DNA from: an uncultured Pedobacter sp.
GTDB taxonomy: Bacteria; Bacteroidota; Bacteroidia; Sphingobacteriales; Sphingobacteriaceae
DNA: 5,647 nucleotides
NCBI GenBank assembly: GCA_946478755.1
Contig: CAMLDJ010000340.1
Location: forward strand, 1-5,647
Reading direction: 5' to 3'
Below are positions 1 through 5,609 of the stretch, piece by piece. Each line of letters opens with the position of its first letter. Position 1 is the first letter of the stretch. The notes beneath the pieces are model-generated. The model was not told the origin of the DNA and did not search any database. It saw nothing but the letters and a program-made list of their open reading frames with translations. Made by a program: the position numbers and the translations under genes.

Positions 1-60
1 TTGCGGCAGGAATGCTGTTGGTTGCCGCAGGGCTCCTTTTAGCCAGTAAAAAGAATAGCT
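1..60 (+). repeat. 60-bp direct repeat, copy 1
   Basis: These bases match 3759-3818 in the same orientation at 59 of 60 positions. The first 55 are identical, position 56 is T here and C in the other copy, and the next four agree. The unit contains an inverted repeat, TGCGGCA (2-8) with TGCCGCA (23-29), and a smaller one, GGCT with AGCC (31-34, 41-44). The repeat starts exactly at the window edge, so its true left boundary is unknown and it may be longer. Together the two copies bracket the LRR and kelch lipoprotein genes. Confidence 0.95.
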
Positions 61-62
61 GA
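3..62 (+). CDS. Possible 3' end of an unidentified gene (partial)
   Basis: Read from base 3, the frame is open to a TGA at 60-62 and gives AAGMLLVAAGLLLASKKNS, a hydrophobic stretch ending in a short basic tail, as at the C-terminus of a membrane protein. The 5' part lies outside the window, so the family cannot be named. Support for coding comes from copy 2 (3761-3823). There the only substitution is AAT to AAC (both Asn), and the first length difference is exactly one codon before the stop. Inference: a plus-strand gene ends here, convergent with the LRR lipoprotein gene. The alternative is a non-coding repeat with a hairpin that happens to be open in this frame; 19 codons cannot decide. 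Confidence 0.35.
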   Translation, partial: AAGMLLVAAGLLLASKKNS

Positions 63-70
63 TCTCAAAT
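58..70 (+). repeat. 13-bp direct repeat, copy 1
   Basis: GCTGATCTCAAAT occurs here at the right end of the 60-bp repeat and again at 2120-2132, overlapping the kelch gene's start codon. The pair brackets the LRR gene and its flanks. A 13-bp match somewhere in a window of this size has a chance expectation of roughly 0.2, so the positions are suggestive rather than conclusive. Confidence 0.6.
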
Positions 71-74
71 TTAC

Positions 75-119
75 TGAACGTAATGAGGCTTCTTCATAGC
101 GTCCTTCGGATGTCGTTCG
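75..119 (+). other. Possible three-stem folded element
   Basis: This 45-base stretch can fold into a compact three-way junction. GAACG (76-80) pairs with CGTTC (114-118), ATGAGG (83-88) pairs with CTTCAT (92-97) around a CTT loop, and GCGTCC (99-104) pairs with GGATGT (108-113) around a TTC loop. Three of the pairs are G-T, which are stable only if the plus strand is transcribed. No known RNA family is recognised. It may be a chance fold or a 3' UTR structure of a gene reading in from the left. The rest of the 125-base gap holds no convincing ORF. Confidence 0.25.
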
Positions 120-158
120 CTGGAACATTTCTATTTCATATAACAATTTTAAACTATA

Positions 159-180
159 AGCTGAAAATAGAGATTCAGCT
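159..180 (-). terminator. Weak hairpin downstream of the LRR lipoprotein gene
   Basis: AGCTGAA (159-165) and TTCAGCT (174-180) form a perfect 7-bp stem with an 8-base loop, beginning 7 bases after the LRR gene's stop codon on the minus strand. The following minus-strand bases are AT-rich (TATAGTTTAAAATTG) but lack a clean T-run. It may act as a weak intrinsic terminator or a 3'-end stabilising stem. Confidence 0.35.
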
Positions 181-187
181 GTGAGTA

Positions 188-2032
188 CTATAAGTAAACA
201 GTCGACTTAGGAAGTAACTGCTTAAGAAGTACACCCTCAGCAGGGCTATAATTATTGCCGTAGAAATAAAGCTGCAACAATGTATCAGACAACTTTGAAA
301 AGTCAGTTGAAATACTTGTCAATTTATTATAGGACAGATCCAAATATTTTAGTTTAGGAAGCTCAAAAAAACCAACTGGTAAATTTTCAATCAGGTTCAT
401 TCTTAGTTTTAATTCTTCCAGATTAACTAATTGCCCTATAGTTGGAGGAAGCTGCTTCAACTTGCCCGATTCACAAATTAATATTGTTAATTTTTTCAAA
501 TTACCTAGTTGTGCAGGAAGATACTCCAGACCGCCACCTGTAATGAGGGCGCGTAAATTACTCAATTCAGCAAAGGATTCAGGAAAAGTTTTCATTATCC
601 CCCCCACCTGTAAAACTTCCAACGCTTTCAGATTACCGAACGCCTGTGGTAAACTGGCCAGTTTTGGCGTTGTCATCTGAAGATATTTTAACTTTGTCAG
701 GTTACTAAAGCTTGCGGGCAGTTCGGTGTAAGCACCACTAAGTATCAAAGAATCTAACTCCTTTAGGTCGCCAATATCGTTCGGTAATTTTGGGTTTGTT
801 GCCTTGTTTGAAAAATATAATCGCTTTAAGTTTGCTAATTTAGAAACTGAAGCCGGGATATCCTGGTCAGTATAACCCCTCAAAATCTCCAACTGCTTCA
901 TGTTCCCGAGTTCATCAGGCAACTTAATAACCGGATTCAATTCAAATTTAAAGTATTTAAGGTTTGTCAATTTGCTAAAGCTCTCAGGAATGTATTGCAA
1001 CCCTATATAACTAAGATCAAGATATTCCAAACTTTCAAGGTCGCCGATGCTCTCCGGCAATGAGGAGATCTTATTGCCATACTGGATATGCGATAATTGC
1101 AGTTTTTTAAGTTTTTTCAGATTGCCAATATTATCTGGTATAGCCGCAATTCCCGTATCATCAAAATTTAAATATTCAAGTTGCAGATACTTATCTCCAA
1201 TTACCTTCGGAAAATCATACGTGGCGCTTCCTCTTAAATTCAACGTTTTTAAATGAACCAGGGATTGCAAAGCCGGGAATTGTATGGTATCTTTTAAAAT
1301 CCAGGCGATGGCACTTGCATTGAGGTCAAGTTTAACAATATGGCCGTTTTCGTAACTTAACCGATAGGAATTGGGATCTAGTTGCAGATCAATAAGTGCT
1401 TCTGATTCAAGGTAATTTCCCGTCTTAATTTCAATCGTCGTAGAGGCGGACTTGCTCCCGTAATGGGTAGTCCAGGTAAATTTATACGTTCGGTTTGCGT
1501 ATCCCTGAAACTGTACATACGGCGCATTTTTGGCATCAACTACCGTTCCACCGTGGGACTGATTGATCAGGGCGGCATACGTTCCCTCTATTGTCCATTC
1601 TCCATTGTCATATTTATTGGCGATTAAATAGAATTTGGTCTGATTTCCTGGCGACGTGTTTTCTATAATGGCTTTTAGCGGCTTAAAGTTTACTTTAACG
1701 ATTGCTTCAGAAAATTTTTTACCTCCTGAGGTTACCGTCCACTTTAATTCATAGGTTTCGCCAGGCATACCATTAAATGTTGCATCGGCTTTGGTATCAT
1801 CGGAAAAGAATACTTTACTTTCGACAAGACCTTTTTCCACAGACCATTTACCTGCTTGCCCTGATTTTAAACTGTCGGCATTTAACTTAACGCTAAAGTT
1901 GTCGACATTATTTTGATTTGTACCTGCAGTTGCAAACGGTTCTGCCGGTACTATTTCTATTCGTTCATCCTTTTTACAGGCAAAGAAGCTAAACAGTAAA
2001 AAAAGAAGAATAAGATTTTTTGAAAAGGGCAT
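188..2032 (-). CDS. PKD-like/leucine-rich-repeat surface lipoprotein
   Basis: This is a complete 614-residue protein. The ATG at 2032 is preferred because it gives a textbook lipoprotein signal: a short basic start, a hydrophobic run (residues 7-18, LILLFLLFSFFA) and lipidation Cys19. Cys19 is followed by KKDE, which resembles the Lys-acidic lipoprotein export signal described in Bacteroidota and suggests display on the outer face of the outer membrane (inference). Residues about 30-118 and 119-204 look like two PKD-like beta-sandwich domains (WSVEKG, then FNGMPGETYELKWTV; WTIEG, then FQGYANRTYKFTWTT). Residues about 231-605 are leucine-rich repeats with a 21-27 residue period of the LxxLxLxxxxLxxLPxxIGxLxx type. 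Such LRR arrays usually form a curved protein-binding surface; the ligand is unknown. No catalytic motif is visible. The gene is divergent from the kelch lipoprotein gene across 98 bp. A specific role cannot be assigned. Confidence 0.9.
   Translation of the reverse strand: MPFSKNLILLFLLFSFFACKKDERIEIVPAEPFATAGTNQNNVDNFSVKLNADSLKSGQAGKWSVEKGLVESKVFFSDDTKADATFNGMPGETYELKWTVTSGGKKFSEAIVKVNFKPLKAIIENTSPGNQTKFYLIANKYDNGEWTIEGTYAALINQSHGGTVVDAKNAPYVQFQGYANRTYKFTWTTHYGSKSASTTIEIKTGNYLESEALIDLQLDPNSYRLSYENGHIVKLDLNASAIAWILKDTIQFPALQSLVHLKTLNLRGSATYDFPKVIGDKYLQLEYLNFDDTGIAAIPDNIGNLKKLKKLQLSHIQYGNKISSLPESIGDLESLEYLDLSYIGLQYIPESFSKLTNLKYFKFELNPVIKLPDELGNMKQLEILRGYTDQDIPASVSKLANLKRLYFSNKATNPKLPNDIGDLKELDSLILSGAYTELPASFSNLTKLKYLQMTTPKLASLPQAFGNLKALEVLQVGGIMKTFPESFAELSNLRALITGGGLEYLPAQLGNLKKLTILICESGKLKQLPPTIGQLVNLEELKLRMNLIENLPVGFFELPKLKYLDLSYNKLTSISTDFSKLSDTLLQLYFYGNNYSPAEGVLLKQLLPKSTVYL
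263..1342 (-). repeat. Leucine-rich repeat array within the lipoprotein gene
   Basis: The array covers residues about 231-590. An irregular first unit (HIVKLDLNASAIAW) is followed by units beginning near residues 260, 284, 307, 334, 357, 380, 401, 425, 447, 470, 492, 514, 537 and 560, and a capping unit near 584. Most carry LPxxIGxL or a close variant (LPESIGDLESL, LPDELGNMKQL, LPPTIGQLVNL). Units at 307 (27 residues) and 380 (21 residues) deviate in length. The Asn usual in LRR turns is mostly replaced, and a clear LSYNKL is seen only near residue 566. The units are diverged at DNA level, so the array looks old rather than recently expanded. Confidence 0.85.
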
Positions 2033-2058
2033 TGAGCGTTGATCTTTAAATGATTTTT

Positions 2059-2066
2059 TAAAAGTA
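2059..2066 (-). promoter_or_regulatory. Candidate -7 element for the LRR lipoprotein gene
   Basis: On the minus strand these bases read TACTTTTA, matching seven of eight positions of the Bacteroidota consensus TAnnTTTG. They lie 26 bases upstream of the ATG, which would give a leader of about 20 bases. The -33 region about 19 bases further upstream (TTATG on the minus strand) is a poor match to TTTG. The region is AT-rich, so chance matches are expected. Confidence 0.25.
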
Positions 2067-2073
2067 GAAAGAG

Positions 2074-2104
2074 TTTTTATCTTCTCATAATTTATTTATA
2101 TTTT
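2074..2104 (+). promoter_or_regulatory. Candidate promoter for the kelch lipoprotein gene
   Basis: TATATTTT at 2097-2104 matches seven of eight positions of the Bacteroidota -7 consensus TAnnTTTG. A T-run at 2074-2077 lies 19 bases upstream, where the -33 TTTG element belongs. Transcription would start near 2110, giving a leader of about 20 bases. No Shine-Dalgarno sequence precedes the ATG, as is usual in this phylum. The candidate promoters for the two divergent genes lie in the same 98 bp, which would allow joint control. Confidence 0.3.
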
Positions 2105-2119
2105 CGACACTGAATAAGC

Positions 2120-2132
2120 GCTGATCTCAAAT
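2120..2132 (+). repeat. 13-bp direct repeat, copy 2
   Basis: GCTGATCTCAAAT here is identical to 58-70. It covers the leader end and the first two bases of the kelch gene's ATG. A related sequence (TGATCTTTAAAT, 2040-2051) lies at the other end of the same intergenic region. Confidence 0.6.
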
Positions 2133-3711
2133 GCAGAAAATACTTTTCCTTGCCATACTTGTTATACTTTGCTCCTGTAAAAAGACGATCGTTGAAAAAA
2201 TAGATGCGGATTCTTTTAGAGTCTCTATTTTGCCAGTAAAAATTGAGGCATTTAATGCTTATAAAGTTACTGGAACATTAGATATACGCAACACATCAGG
2301 CGAAATTGAATATGGCCTGCTGCTTGGAAAGTCGCTTAATCCAACTTTTGAAAATGCAATAAAATACAGCATCGGCAAGACCATTACATCAGTTGACTTT
2401 AACCAACAGATCGCCGGGCTGGATACCGGGGCAGTTTATTATGCCAGGGCGTATGCGGTACGCGACAACTTAATTGAATATTCAGCTAATCAGCCAATTA
2501 ACAAGATATCACCAAGGATTGTATTGCCGGAAGCGACACTTAGCTTTGGAAGGCCTTTTGTATTGAATATCAACGTTGGCAAACTCAATGCCGCGACGAC
2601 AAAGGTTTTCCTGAATGAGACAGAAATAGAGATAAAATCTTTAAACACTAGTGCCGACGCAAGTTCTATTCTAGTAGAGGTCAGCAAACAATTGCCCCCC
2701 GGCCTTTATACGTTAAAACTGGCGATTGGCGAATTGAATGTTATTTATAATAAACAGCTTGCGCTCCTTGAGGGTACCTGGCAGCAATTGGATGATCTAC
2801 CTGCGGATATAGGGGGTCAGATTGGTGTTGTTGATTGTTTTATGAAAGGCAACTGGATTTATATTTACAGGCTGACATCATTTGGCGTGTATGACCAGGC
2901 ACAGTTTTACAAATACAATTACCAGACGAAAGAAAAAGTAACACTGATGCCGTACGAAAATACCTTTAGGTTTGAAAGCCCGGCAATTCTTAAACAAGGG
3001 TCATTAGTGCACTTTATAGCTGGGTCAAGAATCGGTCTAAACACCACAAAGAGTCACTATGTATATGATATAAACACGAATACCTGGACCAGGGAGGCAG
3101 ACTTTGCAGGTGAAACAAGAACGGATGCAGTTTCAATTCTTTCCGGCAATAAAATATTTGTGGGCTTAGGATATATCCCATTCTCGTGGGGATCAATGTT
3201 AAACGTTTTTTATAGAGATATGTGGTCGTATGATCTTTCTGCCAAAGTATGGCAGAAGGTGAGTGATTTTCCTCTGACGGAAGGAAGAGTTTCAAGTGCT
3301 ACATTTACAATTGGTTCAAAATTGTACATTGTTGCCGGGGCCGCGGCCGAATTAAGCTCGCAGCGAAGTCCTGTTCCCACAAAACAGACTTGGTGTTATG
3401 ACACTGCCACCGATCGATGGTCTAGAAAAGCGGACTATCCAGGGAAAGGTGAAGTCTTGTTTACTAATTTTTCTATAGGGAATTTCGGTTATGTAGGGCT
3501 TGGAGAGTCTTTCTCTTATAGTGGTATGCGGAATGTGGATCAACAGTTTTTTAAATATGACCCGGCAACTGACCGTTGGGCAGAGGTCAGTGGTATTGGT
3601 AAGGGCATTGTAAGGCCGCTTACCGGGTCAAACGGTGTAAATGGATTTACCGGGTCCGGAAGTGATGAGTTCGGTAGCCCGTATAAGTCGCTATATATTT
3701 ATACGCCTTGA
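2131..3711 (+). CDS. FN3-like/IPT-like/kelch-repeat lipoprotein
   Basis: This is a complete 526-residue protein. The start is well fixed: an in-frame TGA sits at 2122-2124, and the ATG at 2131 leads directly into a short lipoprotein signal (residues 4-15, ILFLAILVILCS) with probable lipidated Cys16 followed by KK. Residues about 27-123 resemble a fibronectin-III-type domain (VYYARAYAVRDN near 102-113 is the typical end strand). Residues about 130-208 resemble an IPT/TIG domain (LPPGLYTLKLAIG). Residues about 215-526 form a kelch-type beta-propeller with repeated YDxxTxxW strands (YDINTNTW 312-319, YDLSAKVW 367-374, YDTATDRW 423-430, YDPATDRW 476-483). The usual Gly-Gly doublet of kelch blades is degenerate here (FIAGSR, FVGLG, IVAGAA, YVGLG). 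There is no visible galactose-oxidase catalytic set, so a binding or scaffold role is more likely than an enzyme. There is no T9SS-type C-terminal sorting domain. It is divergent from the LRR lipoprotein gene and convergent with the antiporter gene. Confidence 0.9.
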   Translation: MQKILFLAILVILCSCKKTIVEKIDADSFRVSILPVKIEAFNAYKVTGTLDIRNTSGEIEYGLLLGKSLNPTFENAIKYSIGKTITSVDFNQQIAGLDTGAVYYARAYAVRDNLIEYSANQPINKISPRIVLPEATLSFGRPFVLNINVGKLNAATTKVFLNETEIEIKSLNTSADASSILVEVSKQLPPGLYTLKLAIGELNVIYNKQLALLEGTWQQLDDLPADIGGQIGVVDCFMKGNWIYIYRLTSFGVYDQAQFYKYNYQTKEKVTLMPYENTFRFESPAILKQGSLVHFIAGSRIGLNTTKSHYVYDINTNTWTREADFAGETRTDAVSILSGNKIFVGLGYIPFSWGSMLNVFYRDMWSYDLSAKVWQKVSDFPLTEGRVSSATFTIGSKLYIVAGAAAELSSQRSPVPTKQTWCYDTATDRWSRKADYPGKGEVLFTNFSIGNFGYVGLGESFSYSGMRNVDQQFFKYDPATDRWAEVSGIGKGIVRPLTGSNGVNGFTGSGSDEFGSPYKSLYIYTP

Positions 3712-3747
3712 CAGAGGATGAGGTTTACCAGGCAAGCCAAAAGTACA

Positions 3748-3802
3748 CCGCAAGTTTATTGCGGCAGGAATGCTGTTGGTTGCCGCAGGGCTCCTTTTAG
3801 CC
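3748..3802 (+). other. Overlapping hairpins between the convergent genes
   Basis: CCGCAA (3748-3753) pairs perfectly with TTGCGG (3759-3764) around a 5-base loop. The right arm overlaps TGCGGCA (3760-3766), which can instead pair with TGCCGCA (3781-3787). A third small stem, GGCT with AGCC (3789-3792, 3799-3802), has CCTTTT in its loop. The region may end transcription of the kelch gene from one side and of the antiporter gene from the other, but no stem is followed directly by a good T-run, so intrinsic termination is uncertain. Confidence 0.3.
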
Positions 3803-3818
3803 AGTAAAAAGAACAGCT
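3759..3818 (+). repeat. 60-bp direct repeat, copy 2
   Basis: This copy matches 1-60 in the same orientation with one difference (C at 3814 instead of T). After base 3819 the copies diverge, with CTG inserted relative to copy 1 (AGCTGCTGA against AGCTGA). It lies 47 bases after the kelch gene's stop and 32 bases before the antiporter's stop codon. The left boundary cannot be tested because copy 1 begins at the window edge. Confidence 0.95.
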
Positions 3819-3850
3819 GCTGATAAAATGTAGCTTGACCTTCGCCTGGA

Positions 3851-5609
3851 TCAACTGATAAAACCGGGGTCGTTTAATTGCTGTATCTTCTTTCTTTCTC
3901 CTACGATCCAGACAATATCGTTCCATTCGAAGGTGGTGGTCGAGTTCGGATTTAATATCCGCTCCTTATTTCGCTCTATCCCTACAACCAAGCCGTTTGT
4001 ACGCTCCTTGATCCCCGAATCTCTAATGGTCAGTCCTTTCAGTTTATTTTTTTCGTCTACAATGATCTTTTCTACAATAATATCCTGCATCCCATTTTCC
4101 AGTTGCCCGGTTGCTACTTTTGCATCAAACGCTGGCTTAAATTCCTGCATTTGTTCATCCGTTGCGATGATGCCCACATGGTCAAACGGCAAGACCCTGC
4201 TATCTTTTCCCGGCGCATATATTAACGCTTCTCCCCGCTTTATATAAGCGATATTTACGCCGTAATTTTCTCTCCAGCCCAACTCATATAACGTTTTCCC
4301 TACATAATCCGCATGCTGGTTAACTTCCATTTCTATCAAGTGGGCATCCCATGGCGACAGATCTGACTGCGGGTTAAAATGTTGACTTAAAATATTTTCA
4401 GTCGCACCGTTCCTCTTCTCCTCAGCCATTTCCCTGGCATTCAGATTATTTAAAAAACGGCCTTCCAAACGCTGATAAAACATTTGTATCCTTTGAGAAA
4501 ATAGCACCAGTACAACAATTATCGCAGGCACAGCGATTAGGATCGCAACCATGGTGGAGAACAGCTCGCTCACCCAGAAACCGATAATCAGTAGACCGAT
4601 AAGGAACCTTGAAATCTCCAGCACCATTAACGGTCCTTTACCATAGGTTTTATCTAACCAGAGCTCCTTATAGCTGAGGTTGTTGGGCCGCTTGGCCATC
4701 AGTGCCCATAAAAAAGGAGCGGCAACAGCCAGGGAGATCAAAAGGGCTGAAATACTTACGACACTCCCATTCTCGATCTGTTTTTCTAAAAAGGGAAATA
4801 AAAAATTGATAGATAACAAAGCCAGCGCCAGCAAAATTATCCCATTGGTGATCACTATATTGATGTACGACTTGACTAACTTCTTCCAGTTACTTTCGGC
4901 CTGTATGTTCTGCGTGCTGGAAGAATAGGAATTAAGATTTGTTACCCATTTCTCAGGCAGCACTTTTACAACAAAATCATAGAAGACCGGAGAGAACTTG
5001 ATCATATAAGGAGTAGTGAAAGTAGTAATGGCCGAGGTACCTACCGCAACCGGAAAAAGAAAATCGCTGGTTACACCAAGGGAAAGACCCAGCGCAGCCA
5101 CAATAAAGGCGAACTCCCCGATCTGTGCCATACTCATACCTACCTGTATAGATTGTTTTAAAGGCTGGCCGGACAGCAAGGCACCAATAGTAGTGCTGAG
5201 CAGTTTGCCGAATAAAGTAAACAGTGTGATGATTAAAACAGGCCATTTATATTCCATGATGGTGACCGGATCAATCAACATTCCGACAGAGACAAAGAAA
5301 ACTGCTCCAAATAAATCCTTTACCGGCTTGATCAGGTGCTCCACCTTCTCTGCTTTTGTGGTTTCTGCTAGAATAGAGCCCATGATGAAAGCACCCAGCT
5401 CTGCCGAAAAGCCTACCTGAGTAGCCACTACGACCATCCCCAGGCACAGGCCGATAGCCAGGATCAGTAAGGTTTCTTCATCCAGCAGTGCTTTGGCTTT
5501 TCTCAACAGTGTTGGCAGAAGAAATATCCCTGTGATAAACCAAAGAAGCAGGAAGAATAGTAGTTTGGCGATGGTAAATAACATCTCTGAACCTTCAAAT
5601 TGTTTGGTC
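3851..5609 (-). CDS. CPA2-family monovalent cation:proton antiporter with two RCK_C-like domains (5'-truncated)
   Basis: This is the C-terminal part of a KefB/CPA2-type inner-membrane exchanger, a family that swaps Na+ or K+ for H+. The frame has no stop up to 5609, where genomic sequence ends. The ATG at 5584 is internal: the codons before it (TKQFEGSE) still look like family sequence, and about six N-terminal helices plus the ion-binding Asp region are missing. Counting from that Met, conserved segments are GFSAELGAFIMGSILAET (58-75), FFVSVGMLIDP (96-106) and AQIGEFAFI (153-161). A four-helix extension follows (about 242-266, 277-296, 322-339, 343-362), then a linker. Two RCK_C/TrkA_C-like domains come last (about 408-485, 500-572), which in related proteins gate transport by binding a ligand. 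There is no RCK_N Rossmann domain with a GxGxxG motif. Ion preference cannot be read from this fragment. The gene is convergent with the kelch gene. Confidence 0.9.

Larger units (their letters stand above)
3722..3823 (+). pseudogene. Possible duplicated 3' gene tail containing repeat copy 2
   Basis: Starting just after an in-frame TGA at 3719-3721, this frame stays open for 33 codons to a TGA at 3821-3823. It begins GLPGKPKVHRKFI and ends AAGMLLVAAGLLLASKKNSC. The second part is the same peptide tail as at 3-62, plus one extra Cys codon. There is no plausible start codon upstream of the hydrophobic part; the first ATG (3770) would leave only 17 residues. Inference: this is the severed C-terminal end of the gene whose intact end is at 62, left by a duplication or insertion. 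The basic segment before the hydrophobic stretch would suit a last transmembrane helix. The alternative is a non-coding repeat carrying terminator-like hairpins. The family is not recognised. Confidence 0.3.

Noticed and set aside
263..1342. CRISPR-like or tandem DNA repeat in the LRR region
   Set aside because: The periodicity is at protein level; the DNA units are diverged and have no spacer structure.
3014..3295. Minus-strand ORF of 93 codons opposite the kelch gene
   Set aside because: It is antisense to kelch blades with repeated YDxxTxxW motifs; its composition is not protein-like.
2131..3711. Galactose oxidase-type enzyme assignment for the kelch protein
   Set aside because: Only the propeller fold can be supported; I cannot identify the copper-ligand Tyr/His set or the thioether Cys-Tyr pair.
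3718..3807. A 29-codon ORF starting at ATG 3718
   Set aside because: It runs in another frame than the hydrophobic tail, is Arg/Cys-rich and has no support from the difference between repeat copies.
1..3818. Insertion sequence or transposon bounded by the 60-bp repeats
   Set aside because: No transposase or integrase gene lies between the repeats, and they are direct rather than terminal inverted repeats.
3933..4247. Plus-strand ORF of 104 codons opposite the antiporter
   Set aside because: It is antisense to the RCK_C region and has no recognisable domain. The minus-strand frame is clearly the real gene.
5016..5420. Plus-strand ORF of 134 codons opposite the antiporter membrane core
   Set aside because: It overlaps the conserved FVSVGM and AQIGEF segments on the opposite strand, and its protein resembles no family.
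5582..5584. ATG at 5584 as the true start of the antiporter
   Set aside because: The frame stays open upstream with family-like residues up to the adapter junction, and the protein would lack about half of its exchanger core. The start is simply off the contig.
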